Shown: positions 22,818 through 31,710 of the stretch, piece after piece
How positions within the stretch are numbered: position 1 is the stretch's first letter
How the letters are laid out: the number at the start of each line of letters is the position of its first letter
The notes under the pieces: generated by a model
Database searches by the model: none
Told to the model about the DNA's origin: nothing
The model's input: only the letters and a program-made list of their open reading frames with translations
Assembly (NCBI RefSeq): GCF_014649775.1
Contig: NZ_BMTR01000009.1
Location: 186,001-250,000 of the forward strand
DNA length: 64,000 bases
From: Streptomyces longisporoflavus
GTDB lineage: Bacteria; Actinomycetota; Actinomycetes; Streptomycetales; Streptomycetaceae
Direction of reading: 5' to 3'
Translations under genes and position numbers: made by a program

Positions 22818-24392
22818 TCACACCTGGCCGGGCGGCTCCTCGGCCGCCTTCTCCAGCTGGAACGCCTCGTTGCCCAGGCCGATCCGCGCGTGCGCCTCCG
22901 GCTTGGTCGAGCGCAGGATCGCGCCGTAGACCACGCCGATCACCGCGGCGAGCAGGATGATGCCGGGCAGCACCCAGCTGAGCGCGGAGCCGGGGCCCGC
23001 GCCGACCAGGACGTCGAAGTCCTTGATGGTGTAGCCCGCGATGACGAGCAGGCCGACCGCGGCCAGCGCCGACGCGGTGATGCGCCAGACCTGCACGCGC
23101 GCCGCGCCCCGGCGTACGAAGAAGACGATGACGGCGACGGACGCCGTGGCCATCAGGAGGATGACGCCCAGGGCACCGACGTTGCCGCCCCAGGTGAACA
23201 GGTGCAGGACCGGGGCGGTCGGGTCGCCGAACTCGCCGTCGTCGGTCACCGCGAACGCGATCACGACGACGACGGAGACGATCGTCTGGAGCAGCGAACC
23301 CGTGCCGGGGGCGCCGGTGGAGGTGTTCGTCCGGCCGAAGGCGGCGGGCAGCAGGCCCTCGCGGCCCATGGCGAAGGCGTAGCGCGCGACCACGTTGTGG
23401 AAGGAGAGGATCGCCGCGAACATGCCCGTCACGAACAGGACGTGCAGTACGTCGGTGAAGGTACCGCCGAGCCGGGACTCGGTGAGCCCGAAGAGCAGCC
23501 CCGCGCTCTGTTCCTGTGCGGCGGGGACGATGCCGGAGGGGCCCGCCGCGACCGTCAGCGCCCAGGAGCTGATGGCGAAGAAGACCGCGACGAAGCCGAC
23601 GGCGAAGAACATCACGCGGGCCACGACGACCTGCGGGCGGCTGGTCTCCTCCGCGTACACGGGAGCCTGCTCGAAGCCGGTGAAGGCGGCGATGCAGAAG
23701 CAGAGCGAGGTGGCGACGCCCGCGCCGGTGAGGGTCTCCGGGTTGAACGCGTGCAGGGACAGGCCCTCCTTGGCCGGGTCCGCGATGGCCGCGATGTCGA
23801 AGATGACGACGAGCGCCACCTCGATCAGCAGCAGCACGCCGAGCACGCGCGCGTTCAGGTCGATCTTCAGCCAGGCGAGTACGGCGACGACGGCGACGGT
23901 GACGAGTGCCGGTATCCACCAGGCGACTTCGACGTCGAAGTACGTGTTCAGGAGCCCGGAGACCTCGAAGCCGAGAAGGCCGTAGAGACCCGCCTGCAGC
24001 ACGCTGTAGGCCACGAGCGCGACGAGCGAGGCACCCGCGCCCGCGGTCCCGCCGAGGCCCCTCGATATGTACGCGTAGAAGGCGCCCGCGTTGTGGACGT
24101 GGCGGCTCATCTCGGCGTAGCCGAAGCTGAACAGGCCGAGGACCACGCCGAGGATGAGGAAGAGCAGCGGCTGTCCGACGACACCCATCACGCCGTATGT
24201 GGTGGGCATGACACCGGCGACGACCATGAGCGGTCCGGTCGCCGCGAGCACGGACAGGAGGAGACCCGCCGTACCGAGGCGGCCCGCGCGCAGTGCCGTC
24301 TCCTGGCCCTTGTAGGTACTGATCCCGCTGCCGCCGGCGGCCTCGCTCGCGGGTCTTGTGTCGCTCGTGCTGCTCGAACTGCCCGTCGCCAT
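22818..24392 (-). CDS. APC-family amino acid/polyamine permease
   Basis: A 524-residue secondary transporter with about 12-14 membrane helices. The APC signatures are LLLSVLAATGPLMVVAGVMPTTYGVMG (TM1 unwound region), FSFGYAEMSRHVHNAGAFYAYISRGLG (TM2-3) and FCIAAFTGFEQAPVYAEETSRP (TM6, with the acidic EEt). The 28-residue N-terminal tail is Ser/Thr-rich and cytoplasmic. Substrates may be amino acids or amines; none can be deduced. The gene is 43 bp downstream of an unknown protein on the same strand, so the two may be co-transcribed. AAGGAC precedes the ATG. Confidence 0.9.
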   Translation of the reverse strand: MATGSSSSTSDTRPASEAAGGSGISTYKGQETALRAGRLGTAGLLLSVLAATGPLMVVAGVMPTTYGVMGVVGQPLLFLILGVVLGLFSFGYAEMSRHVHNAGAFYAYISRGLGGTAGAGASLVALVAYSVLQAGLYGLLGFEVSGLLNTYFDVEVAWWIPALVTVAVVAVLAWLKIDLNARVLGVLLLIEVALVVIFDIAAIADPAKEGLSLHAFNPETLTGAGVATSLCFCIAAFTGFEQAPVYAEETSRPQVVVARVMFFAVGFVAVFFAISSWALTVAAGPSGIVPAAQEQSAGLLFGLTESRLGGTFTDVLHVLFVTGMFAAILSFHNVVARYAFAMGREGLLPAAFGRTNTSTGAPGTGSLLQTIVSVVVVIAFAVTDDGEFGDPTAPVLHLFTWGGNVGALGVILLMATASVAVIVFFVRRGAARVQVWRITASALAAVGLLVIAGYTIKDFDVLVGAGPGSALSWVLPGIILLAAVIGVVYGAILRSTKPEAHARIGLGNEAFQLEKAAEEPPGQV

Positions 24393-24435
24393 GGCGCGGT
24401 TGTCCTTTCGGGTGGGCCGGTCGGTGTGCGGTGGG

Positions 24436-25404
24436 TCAGGCGGAGCCGAGCGCGGCGCCGCGCGCGGCGGTGAACGCCTTGTACGGGTCCCGGTCCGGGT
24501 ACGACCAGGGGGCTGGGGTCGCGTGGCGTCCGATGCGGTGGAAGAGCGCGGCCGATTCCGCCGCCCTGCCCTCGCAGAACTTGGCGTGGGCGAGGAAGTT
24601 GAGGTCGACGCGGCAGCGCGGGTGGTCCGTGTTCCCGGGGCTGCCGGGCATCTCCCACTCCAGCCACCAGTCGAAGGCGGCCTTCATGACCTGGCGGGCC
24701 CGGCGTCCGGTCCAGTGCCCGGAGGCCACGGGGTCGGCGGGCTCGCTGCCCGCGGTGGCGAGGACGCGGTAGCGCTCGGCGTGGGCGACGACGGGCAGGA
24801 CCGCCAACGGCGAATCCTGCGGCGCCTGTTCGGCGGCCCAGGCGGCGAAGTCGTACACCTCGTGCAGCGGGTCCTGCCCCGCCGCGGGGCGCCGCTCGGC
24901 GAGCCTGGCCACCATCAGGTGGTGGGCGTGGTGGTGCTCGGGGTGCCGGTGGCGCACCGCGTCGAAGAGCCGGACCACGTCCTCCTCGCGGCCCAGGGAG
25001 CGCTCCAGGGTCAGCAGCGCGAGCCACGGCGTGGGGTCGGCGGGAAGCAGTGCGGCCACTTCACGGCAGGCGTCCCTGGCCTTCTCCGAGCGTCCCTTGC
25101 CGCGCAGGGCGCGGTGCACGGCTGCGTAGGCGAGCAGCAGGACGGCGTCGGTGCTCTCCGGCTCGGCGAGCTGCCAGTCACGGACCCAGGCGGCGGCGGT
25201 CGGCTCCTGCGCGAGTACGTCGAAGCGGTGGCCCCTGCGGTCCCAGTCGTCGCCGGTCGCGGCGAGCAGCGCGCGGACCTCGGTCCAGCGGCCCTGGGTC
25301 AGTGCGGTGCGGGCGCCCGCGAGTTCGGCGTCGTCGAGCGCGGGGTCGAAGGCGTGGGCCGCCCGCTTGCGGGATCGGCCCAGGGGGGGTGGGGGTGGTG
25401 ACAC
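24436..25404 (-). CDS. Uncharacterised protein with TPR-like helices
   Basis: A 322-residue soluble, mostly helical protein. Repeated helix-pair patterns (GARTALTQGRWTEVRALLA, TDAVLLLAYAAVHRALRGKG, DPTPWLALLTLERSLGREEDVVRLFDAVRHRHPEHHHAHHLMVARL) look like tetratricopeptide or half-TPR units, ending in a Trp-rich region (FDWWLEWEMPGSPGN, FLAHAKFCEG). A His cluster, HPEHHHAHH, lies mid-protein. I do not recognise a named family with confidence. GAGGAAG lies 8 nt before the GTG start. It sits directly upstream of the APC permease. The 211 bp between it and the FAD dehydrogenase hold no evident gene. Confidence 0.7.
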   Translation of the reverse strand: MSPPPPPLGRSRKRAAHAFDPALDDAELAGARTALTQGRWTEVRALLAATGDDWDRRGHRFDVLAQEPTAAAWVRDWQLAEPESTDAVLLLAYAAVHRALRGKGRSEKARDACREVAALLPADPTPWLALLTLERSLGREEDVVRLFDAVRHRHPEHHHAHHLMVARLAERRPAAGQDPLHEVYDFAAWAAEQAPQDSPLAVLPVVAHAERYRVLATAGSEPADPVASGHWTGRRARQVMKAAFDWWLEWEMPGSPGNTDHPRCRVDLNFLAHAKFCEGRAAESAALFHRIGRHATPAPWSYPDRDPYKAFTAARGAALGSA

Positions 25405-25615
25405 CGCGGGACTTCCTCCCCGGCGCGGCTCGCGTACGGATGATCACGCACAGCAAACCGGTCGGTAGCCCTCCAGTCAAGGTCAGCCCTCGGCCAAGCC
25501 CTTCACCAACTCGTTTCAAAATCTACGGAATTCACTCCCGACCTGCGGGGTTACCCGCCAGGACACGATTCGGACAAGCGGCGGCGATCACACCGTGCCG
25601 CGGCGAACACGCCCT

Positions 25616-27271
25616 TCAGCTCACCGACTTGGCGGCGGCGCGGCCCGCCGTGCGCCCCGAGAAGAGGCAGCCGCCGAGGAAGGTGCCTTCGAGCGAGCGG
25701 TAGCCGTGCACTCCCCCGCCGCCGAAACCGGCCGCCTCCCCCGCCGCGTACACACCGGGCAGTGGTTCGCCGCCCTGGGCCAGGACGCGCGAGGACAGGT
25801 CGGTCTCCAGGCCGCCGAGGGTCTTGCGGGTGAGGATGTTGAGCCGCACCGCGACGAGCGGGCCCGCCTTGGGGTCGAGGATGCGGTGCGGGGCGGCGGC
25901 CCTGATGAGCCGGTCGCCGAGGAACTTGCGGGCGCCGTGGATCGCGGTGACCTGGAGGTCCTTGGTGAAGGGGTTGGCGATCTCGCGGTCGCGGGCGGTG
26001 ATCGTGCGCCGCAGCGCGGTCTCGTCGATGAGGGGCTCCTTGGTGAGCGCGTTCATGCCGCGCACCAGGGAGGAGAGGTCCTTCTCCACGACGAAGTCGG
26101 CGCCGTTGTCCATGAACGCCTTCACCGGGGCGGCCACGTCGGCGCGTGCCCGGTCGATGACGCCGCGCACGGACTTGCCGGTGAGGTCGGGGTTCTGCTC
26201 GGAGCCGCTGAGCGTGAACTCCTTGCCGATGATGCGCTGGTTGAGCACGAACCAGGTGTATTCGTAACCCGACTTCATGATGTGTTCGAGCGTGCCGAGG
26301 GTGTCGAAGCCGGGGAAGAGCGGCACGGGGAGGCGGTCGCCCCGCGCGTCGAGCCAGAGGGACGAGGGGCCGGGCAGGATGCGGATGCCGTGGTTGTCCC
26401 AGATGGGGTTCCAGTTCTGGATGCCCTCCGTGTAGTGCCACATGCGGTCGCGGTTGATGAGGCGCGCGCCCGCCTCCTCGGTGATGCCGAGCATCCGGCC
26501 GTCGACGTGCGCGGGCACGCCGGAGACCATCCGCTCGGGCGGAGTGCCGAGCCGCTCGGGCCAGTTGGCGCGTACGAGATCGTGGTTGCCGCCGATGCCG
26601 CCGGAGGTGACGATGACCGCCTGGGCCCTGAACTCGAAGGACCCGGTGACCTCGCGGCTGCTGGCCTTGCCGCGCTCGACGCCCGAGGGTTCGAGGATCT
26701 CGCCGGTGACGGTGTCGACGCTGCCCGCGCTGCGGGACAGGCCCGAGACGCGGTGGCGGAACTTGAGCTGGACGAGGCCGCGGGCGACGCCTTCGCGGAC
26801 CCGGCGCTCGAAGGGGGCGACCAGGCCGGGACCGGTGCCCCAGGTGATGTGGAAGCGCGGCACGGAGTTGCCGTGCCCCTGCGCGTCGTAACCCCCGCGC
26901 TCGGCCCAGCCCACCACGGGGAAGAAGCGCACCCCCTGCCGGTGCAGCCAGGATCGCTTCTCGCCCGCCGCGAAGTCGACGTACGCCTCGGCCCACTTGC
27001 GCGGCCAGTGGTCCTCGGGGCGGTCGAAGGCGGCCGTACCCATCCAGTCCTGGAGGGCCAGGGCGTGCGAGTCCTTGATGCGGAGCCTGCGCTGCTCCGG
27101 GGAGTCGACGAAGAAGAGCCCGCCGAAGGACCAGTGAGCCTGGCCGCCGAGCGACTGCTCGGGCTCCTGGTCGACGAGGATGACCCGGCGGCCCGCGTCG
27201 ACGAGCTCCGCGGTGGCCGCGAGGCCCGCGAGACCCGCGCCGATCACGATGACGTCTGCGTCGTGGGCCAT
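25616..27271 (-). CDS. FAD-binding dehydrogenase (fumarate reductase/KstD-like flavoprotein)
   Basis: A 551-residue flavoprotein of the fumarate reductase/succinate dehydrogenase superfamily. The Rossmann dinucleotide motif GAGLAGLAATAELVDAGRRVILVDQE is at residues 11-36, then LGGQAHWSFGGLFFVDS, the capping domain, AVIVTSGGIGGNHDLVRANWP, and the C-terminal FAD segment GVYAAGEAAGFGGGGVHGYRSLEGTFLGGCLFSGRTAGR. Relatives are annotated as FAD-binding dehydrogenases or 3-ketosteroid delta-1-dehydrogenase-like. The divergent neighbours are a TetR regulator and a hydroxysteroid-dehydrogenase-like SDR, which together suggest alicyclic or steroid-like substrate oxidation, but this is inference. GAGGAGG lies 9 nt before the ATG. 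Confidence 0.88.
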   Translation of the reverse strand: MAHDADVIVIGAGLAGLAATAELVDAGRRVILVDQEPEQSLGGQAHWSFGGLFFVDSPEQRRLRIKDSHALALQDWMGTAAFDRPEDHWPRKWAEAYVDFAAGEKRSWLHRQGVRFFPVVGWAERGGYDAQGHGNSVPRFHITWGTGPGLVAPFERRVREGVARGLVQLKFRHRVSGLSRSAGSVDTVTGEILEPSGVERGKASSREVTGSFEFRAQAVIVTSGGIGGNHDLVRANWPERLGTPPERMVSGVPAHVDGRMLGITEEAGARLINRDRMWHYTEGIQNWNPIWDNHGIRILPGPSSLWLDARGDRLPVPLFPGFDTLGTLEHIMKSGYEYTWFVLNQRIIGKEFTLSGSEQNPDLTGKSVRGVIDRARADVAAPVKAFMDNGADFVVEKDLSSLVRGMNALTKEPLIDETALRRTITARDREIANPFTKDLQVTAIHGARKFLGDRLIRAAAPHRILDPKAGPLVAVRLNILTRKTLGGLETDLSSRVLAQGGEPLPGVYAAGEAAGFGGGGVHGYRSLEGTFLGGCLFSGRTAGRAAAKSVS

Positions 27272-27384
27272 CCGGGGGTTCCTCCTCAGCAGGGACTTAC
27301 TGGTGAGTTCAGATCCTGAGTAACCGCGGGAGCGGCGTCAACCGTCTGGGCCCCGGAACCTCAAGATCACTGCCTCGCTTTTAA

Positions 27385-27399
27385 TAATGGCCAGCATTA
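27385..27399. promoter_or_regulatory. Candidate operator overlapping the TetR promoter
   Basis: TAATG-GCCAG-CATTA is an inverted repeat with 5-bp arms, ending where a TACCAT -10 box begins (27398-27403). That box is 6 nt before the TetR ATG, so the mRNA is probably leaderless and the site well placed for autorepression. Confidence 0.45.
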
Positions 27400-27409
27400 C
27401 CATGCGCTC

Positions 27410-28036
27410 ATGGCCAGGACCTCAGGACCCGCGACCCGCGACAAACTGATCCGCGCGGGCGAGGAAGTGTTCGCGGCCCAAGGCGTGCACGGCGCGCAGC
27501 TGCGGGACATCGTCCGGCTCGCGGGGCAGAGCAACCCCTCGGCCGTGCAGTACCACTTCGGCAGCCGCGCCGCCCTGGTGGACGCCGTCATGGCCGAGCG
27601 CCAGACGCGTACGGAGAAGGTGCTCACCGCCGAGCTGGAACGGGCGCCGGACGGACTGCGCGGGCTGCTCTCCGCCCTCGTGGCGGCGGAGGCCAGCGAG
27701 CTGCGCACCGAGCGGGGCCGCCGCTGTCTGCGCATCTCCGCCCAGCTCAGCCACGAGAGCGGCGTCCGCACCCGCACTCCGCACCCCACGATCGACGGCA
27801 CCGTCTACTGGGAGCTGATCGGCCGCGCCGAGGACTGCCTCAGCTCGCTGCCGGAACCGGTCCGGCTCGAACGGCTCGACCTGGTTCTCACCCTCGTCGG
27901 CGCCGCCATGGCCGACCGCGCCGGGCAGTACCTGGCCGGCACCACCCCCCTGACCGGCGAGGAACTGTTCCTCGCCGACCTCGTAGAAACCACCACGGCC
28001 CTGCTGCGGGCCCCGGCCCCACGGAGAGAACCATGA
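27410..28036 (+). CDS. TetR-family regulator (first of four in the window)
   Basis: A 208-residue TetR/AcrR repressor. The N-terminal HTH is ATRDKLIRAGEEVFAAQGVHGAQLRDIVRLAGQSNPSAVQYHFGSRAALVDAVM (residues 9-62); the rest is a helical ligand-binding domain. The LxGQSNPSAVQYHFG form is typical of regulators near short-chain dehydrogenases. It is divergent from the FAD dehydrogenase and its stop overlaps the start of the SDR gene (ATGA), so it probably controls both. No Shine-Dalgarno sequence is visible, consistent with a leaderless transcript. Confidence 0.92.
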   Translation: MARTSGPATRDKLIRAGEEVFAAQGVHGAQLRDIVRLAGQSNPSAVQYHFGSRAALVDAVMAERQTRTEKVLTAELERAPDGLRGLLSALVAAEASELRTERGRRCLRISAQLSHESGVRTRTPHPTIDGTVYWELIGRAEDCLSSLPEPVRLERLDLVLTLVGAAMADRAGQYLAGTTPLTGEELFLADLVETTTALLRAPAPRREP

Positions 28037-28806
28037 GCGACGCGCACGACCTCACCGGCAAGACCGTCATCATCACCGGCGCCGCCCGCGGCCTGGGCGC
28101 CGAGGCCGCGCGGCAGGCGGTGGCCGCCGGCGCCAACGTCGTCCTCACCGACGTCCTGGACAAGGAGGGCGAGGCCACCGCCGCCGAGCTCGGCGAGCGC
28201 GCCCGTTTCGCCCGCCACGACGTGACGTCGGAGGCGGACTGGCGGCGCGTCGTGGAGCTCGCGGTCGGCGAGTTCGGCGGGGTGCACGGCCTGGTCAACA
28301 ACGCCGGCATATCCACCGGCCAGTTCCTGGAGTCGGAGTCGGTCGAGCACTTCCGCAAGGTCGTCGACATCAACCTCACCGGCGTCTTCATCGGCATGAA
28401 GAGCGTCATCCCGGCCATGAAGGAGGCCGGCGGCGGCTCCATCGTCAACATCTCGTCGGCGGCCGGACTCATGGGCCTGGCGCTCACCGCCGGATACGGC
28501 GCCTCCAAGTGGGGCGTCCGCGGGCTGACCAAGACCGGCGCCGTGGAGCTCGGCACCGCCCGCATCCGCGTCAACTCCGTCCACCCGGGCATGACGTACA
28601 CCCCGATGACCGCGCAGGTGGGCATCGAGAAGGGCGAGGGCAAGTACCCCAACACCCCGATGGGCCGGGTCGGCGAACCGCACGAGATCGCGGGCGCCAT
28701 GATCTTCCTGCTCTCGGACGCCGCGTCGTACGTGACCGGCGCCGAGCTCGCCGTCGACGGCGGCTGGACCGCGGGGCCCACGGTGAAGTACGTCATGGGT
28801 CAGTGA
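28033..28806 (+). CDS. Short-chain dehydrogenase/reductase (3-alpha/20-beta-hydroxysteroid dehydrogenase-like)
   Basis: A 257-residue classical SDR. The NAD(P) motif TGAARGLG is at residues 16-23, NNAG in GLVNNAGIS, catalytic Ser in VNISSAAGL and Tyr/Lys in YGASKWG, and the family end motif VTGAELAVDGGWTAG. Asp in LTDVLDK after beta-2 favours NAD over NADP. It resembles Streptomyces 20-beta-hydroxysteroid dehydrogenase, but substrate range is wide in this family. It is coupled to the TetR gene by a 4-nt overlap. Confidence 0.92.
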   Translation: MSDAHDLTGKTVIITGAARGLGAEAARQAVAAGANVVLTDVLDKEGEATAAELGERARFARHDVTSEADWRRVVELAVGEFGGVHGLVNNAGISTGQFLESESVEHFRKVVDINLTGVFIGMKSVIPAMKEAGGGSIVNISSAAGLMGLALTAGYGASKWGVRGLTKTGAVELGTARIRVNSVHPGMTYTPMTAQVGIEKGEGKYPNTPMGRVGEPHEIAGAMIFLLSDAASYVTGAELAVDGGWTAGPTVKYVMGQ

Positions 28807-28840
28807 GACCGGCGGTCCGGAGTTGGGGTTGGATTCCCGT

Positions 28841-29377
28841 ATGACCACGAACAGCCGGCCCGTGCCCGACCCCAGCCAAGAGATCCTTTCCATCGTCGAC
28901 GAGAACGACGAGGTCGTCGGCGAGGCCCCGCGCGGCGAGGCGTACGCGCGCGGACTCCGCCACCGCTGCGTGTTCGTCCAGGCGCGGGACGCGGAGGGCC
29001 GCGTCTTCGTGCACCGGCGCACCCCGACCAAGCTGGTCTTCCCCTCGATGTACGACATGTTCGTCGGCGGGGTCGTCGGCGCCGGCGAGTCCTACGACGA
29101 CGCGGCCCTGCGCGAGGCCGAGGAGGAGCTCGGGGTCGACGGACTCCCGCGCCCCACGCCGCTGTTCAAGTTCCTCTACGACGACGGCGCGGGGCACACC
29201 TGGTGGTCGTACCTCTACGAAGTGCGCTGCGACCTGCCCGTGAACCCGCAGGTCGAGGAGGTCGCCTGGCACGCCTTCCTCAGCGAGGAGGAGCTGGCGG
29301 AGCGGCTCGGCGAGTGGGCGTGGGTGCCGGACGGGCTCGCGGCGTACGAGCGGCTGCGGGAATATCGCGCCAGCTAG
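28841..29377 (+). CDS. NUDIX hydrolase
   Basis: A 178-residue NUDIX protein. The Nudix box GGVVGAGESYDDAALREAEEELGV fits Gx5Ex7REUxEExGU and spans about residues 72-95. The N-terminal part (SIVDENDEVVGEAPRGEAYARGLRHRCVFVQARD) is like the YfcD/IPP-isomerase-like branch, which handles small diphosphates. ATG at 28841 was chosen as the start of the conserved part; an in-frame TTG at 28823 is possible. It is on the same strand and 34 bp after the SDR. Confidence 0.9.
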   Translation: MTTNSRPVPDPSQEILSIVDENDEVVGEAPRGEAYARGLRHRCVFVQARDAEGRVFVHRRTPTKLVFPSMYDMFVGGVVGAGESYDDAALREAEEELGVDGLPRPTPLFKFLYDDGAGHTWWSYLYEVRCDLPVNPQVEEVAWHAFLSEEELAERLGEWAWVPDGLAAYERLREYRAS

Positions 29378-29386
29378 GGTCGGCTG

Positions 29387-29779
29387 GTGAGCAATTTCGT
29401 ACAAAGCCTTCGCCTGTGGTTCGCGCCCGAGCGGATCCGGGACGAGGGCGACACCCCCGACTACCGCTTCTCGCTCGCCAACGAACGCACCTTCCTCGCC
29501 TGGCTGCGGACGGCGCTCGCCCTCATCGGGGGCGGTTTCGCGGTGGACCAGTTCCTGCCGGACCTGCGCTGGGGGTGGCGCATCGGGCTCGCCCTCGCCC
29601 TGCTCGCCGCGGGCGTGCTCAGCTCCCTGCGCGCGGTCAATCACTGGGTGCGCTGCGAACGGGCGATGCGGCGCGGCGAGGATCTGCCCGTCTCGCGCTT
29701 TCCGACCGTCCTGAGCCTGGCCGTGGCGGTCGTGGCGCTCGCCATGGTCGTCGTCGTGCTCTTCGGGTGGGAGGGGTGA
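29387..29779 (+). CDS. DUF202/YidH-family membrane protein, first of a pair
   Basis: A 130-residue protein with three membrane helices (TALALIGGGFAVDQFL, IGLALALLAAGVLSSLRAV, TVLSLAVAVVALAMVVVVLFG). The DUF202 signature, FSLANERTFLAWLRTALALI, is near residue 30, as in E. coli YidH. Function is unknown. It starts with GTG 9 bp after the NUDIX gene and its stop overlaps the next DUF202 gene, forming a tandem pair like yidH-yidG. Confidence 0.88.
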   Translation: MSNFVQSLRLWFAPERIRDEGDTPDYRFSLANERTFLAWLRTALALIGGGFAVDQFLPDLRWGWRIGLALALLAAGVLSSLRAVNHWVRCERAMRRGEDLPVSRFPTVLSLAVAVVALAMVVVVLFGWEG

Positions 29780-30108
29780 CGGACCGGGGCGACGTGCGGG
29801 TGCCGGAGCGTGATCCGGGGCTGCAGCCGGAGCGCACGCGGCTCGCGTGGCGACGTACGACCCTGTCCTGCACCGTCGCCGCGGTCCTCGCCGCGCGGGC
29901 CGCGTTGCAGGAGGGCACCGGCGCGGTGGCCGTCGTCGCCTGCGCCCTCTGTCTGCTGCTGTGGCTCGGGTTCCTGGGTGTGGCGCACCGCAGGATGACC
30001 GACCTCGCGGCCACCAACCGGCCGTCGCGGCTCCCTGCGCGGGCCGCGGCGACGGCCGCGCTGTGCACGATGGCGCTCGCGGTGTGCGCGACGGCCATGG
30101 TGTTCTGA
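29776..30108 (+). CDS. DUF202/YidG-like membrane protein, second of a pair
   Basis: A 110-residue small membrane protein. The degenerate DUF202 signature LQPERTRLAWRRTTLSCTVAAVLAARAAL is followed by two more helices (VAVVACALCLLLWLGFLGVAH, AAATAALCTMALAVCATAMVF). The GTG start overlaps the previous gene's TGA (GTGA), so the pair is co-translated and probably forms a hetero-complex. It ends 22 bp from the convergent oxidoreductase gene. Confidence 0.85.
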   Translation: MTDRGDVRVPERDPGLQPERTRLAWRRTTLSCTVAAVLAARAALQEGTGAVAVVACALCLLLWLGFLGVAHRRMTDLAATNRPSRLPARAAATAALCTMALAVCATAMVF

Positions 30109-30130
30109 GCACACGATCCCCACAGCGCCC

Positions 30131-31087
30131 TCAGTGCCCGGCGGGCCCGTCCTCGGACGTCCAGTCCACCGTGACGACGATCTTGCCGCGCGTACGCCCC
30201 TCCGCGCTCAGGCGGTAGGCGTCCGCCGCCCGCTCCAGCGGGAACGTCTCGGAGACGTGGACCGTGACGACGTCCTGCTCCGCGAGCTGCGCGAGGCGCT
30301 GGAGGTCGTCGGCGTCCGGCCGCACGAAGCAGTAGTGGCCGCCGAGGCCTATCACCGCTCCGTCCGCGATCGACGCGAGACGGCCGCCGGGCGCCAGGAG
30401 CGCGGCGGACGCCCTGAGGGTGTCGCCGCCGACCGTGTCGAAGGCTGCGTCCACGCCTTCCGGGGCGAGGGCCCGTACCCGTTCGATGAGGCCGTCGCCG
30501 TAGGTGATGGGTTCCGCGCCGAGTTCGCGCAGGAAGTCGTGGTTGCGCTCGCTCGCGGTGCCGATGACGCGGGCGCCCGCGTGCCGGGCGAGCTGGACGG
30601 CCATCGAGCCGACCCCGCCGGCCGCCGCGTGCACGAGGACGACGTCGCCCTCCGTCACCGCGAGCGTCTTGGTGATCACCTGGAAGGCGGTGAGCCCGGC
30701 GAGCGGCAGACCGGACGCCTCCTCGAAGGTGAGGTTGCGCGGCTTGCGGGCGAGGGTGCGCACCGGGGCCGCGACGTACTCGGCGAAGGTGCCGCGCGAG
30801 AGGAAGTCCTCGCGTACGTAACCGATGACCTCGTCCCCCACCGCGTACTCCGGGACGGCGACGCCCGGCTGCACCACGACGCCCGCGACGTCCCAGCCGG
30901 GGATCACCGGGTAGACGGGGTCGAGGATGGCGTCGAGGTGACCGGCCATGCACTTCCAGTCGACGGGATTGACCGACGCGGCGCGGACTTTCACCAGGAC
31001 GGAGTCGGGGCCGACCTTGGGATCGCGCACATCGCCGTACTCCAGGACTTCGGGTCCTCCGTAGTGGAGGTAGCTGATCGCCTTCAT
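30131..31087 (-). CDS. NADP-dependent zinc-type (quinone-reductase-like) oxidoreductase
   Basis: A 318-residue medium-chain dehydrogenase/reductase of the zeta-crystallin/quinone reductase group, without zinc ligands. Marks are MKAISYLHYGGPEVLEYGDV, VKVRAASVNPVDWKCMAGH, the NADP motif VLVHAAAGGVGSMAVQLARHAGARVIGTAS and GGRLASIADGAV. The start is uncertain: the homologous region begins at 31087, but the frame stays open to 31201, across a small EADTEADTEADP repeat. An ATG at 31186 has GGAAG 8 nt upstream, which would add 33 residues. Confidence 0.85.
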   Translation of the reverse strand: MKAISYLHYGGPEVLEYGDVRDPKVGPDSVLVKVRAASVNPVDWKCMAGHLDAILDPVYPVIPGWDVAGVVVQPGVAVPEYAVGDEVIGYVREDFLSRGTFAEYVAAPVRTLARKPRNLTFEEASGLPLAGLTAFQVITKTLAVTEGDVVLVHAAAGGVGSMAVQLARHAGARVIGTASERNHDFLRELGAEPITYGDGLIERVRALAPEGVDAAFDTVGGDTLRASAALLAPGGRLASIADGAVIGLGGHYCFVRPDADDLQRLAQLAEQDVVTVHVSETFPLERAADAYRLSAEGRTRGKIVVTVDWTSEDGPAGH

Positions 31088-31280
31088 GGGGTCGGCTTCG
31101 GTGTCGGCTTCGGTATCGGCTTCATGGGGAGCGCCTTCGTGGGACGGCCCGCGTGGGGGTGGGGCGGTGGTCGGAAGCTGAAACATCAACAAGGCTTCCA
31201 TATCCCCATCAAACGGGCATCGAGTACTAGCCTGAGAGGGTCACCCCCCTACCGCAGCTCCCACAGAAGGTGCACGCGCC

Positions 31281-31577
31281 ATGACCACGCTCCACCACGA
31301 ACACCCCGTACACGAGCACGTCCACGGCCCGGCCTGCGGACACGCCGAGGTGCCGCACGGCGACCACGTCGACTACGCGCACGACGGTCACATGCACCGC
31401 CTGCACTCCGGCCACTGGGACGAGTGCGAGCCCGCGGAGCACGCCGTCCACGAGGGCCACGACCACAAGCACGGCGAGGGCTGCGGGCACGCCTCGGTGC
31501 TGCACGGGGACCACGTCGACTACGTCCACGACGGCCACCGGCACGCGGCGCACGAGGGCCACTGGGACGATCACTGA
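31281..31577 (+). CDS. Histidine-rich, tandemly repeated putative metal-binding protein
   Basis: A 98-residue protein with about 28 histidines. Two near-copies of a 38-residue unit are seen: HEHVHGPACGHAEVPHGDHV... and HDHKHGEGCGHASVLHGDHV..., each ending GHWDE or GHWDD. Each unit also keeps one Cys in a CGH motif, and a third Cys lies in the linker (DECEPAEH). There is no signal peptide or membrane helix, so it is probably a cytoplasmic buffer for zinc, nickel or copper. GAAGGTG lies 7-8 nt before the ATG. No metal transporter or obvious Zur box is adjacent. Similar Streptomyces proteins are annotated as hypothetical. Confidence 0.8.
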   Translation: MTTLHHEHPVHEHVHGPACGHAEVPHGDHVDYAHDGHMHRLHSGHWDECEPAEHAVHEGHDHKHGEGCGHASVLHGDHVDYVHDGHRHAAHEGHWDDH

Positions 31578-31710
31578 GGCTCGTCGCCGACTTCCCCCGC
31601 GCGGGCGCCGACCGGCGGTCCGCGGCGGGGGATCGTCTTGTCCGGGGGTCGTTGCCCGGGGGGCCTGGCGCCACCGCGACCCCGATCACGTTCGCCCTGC
31701 GCTCTGGACT

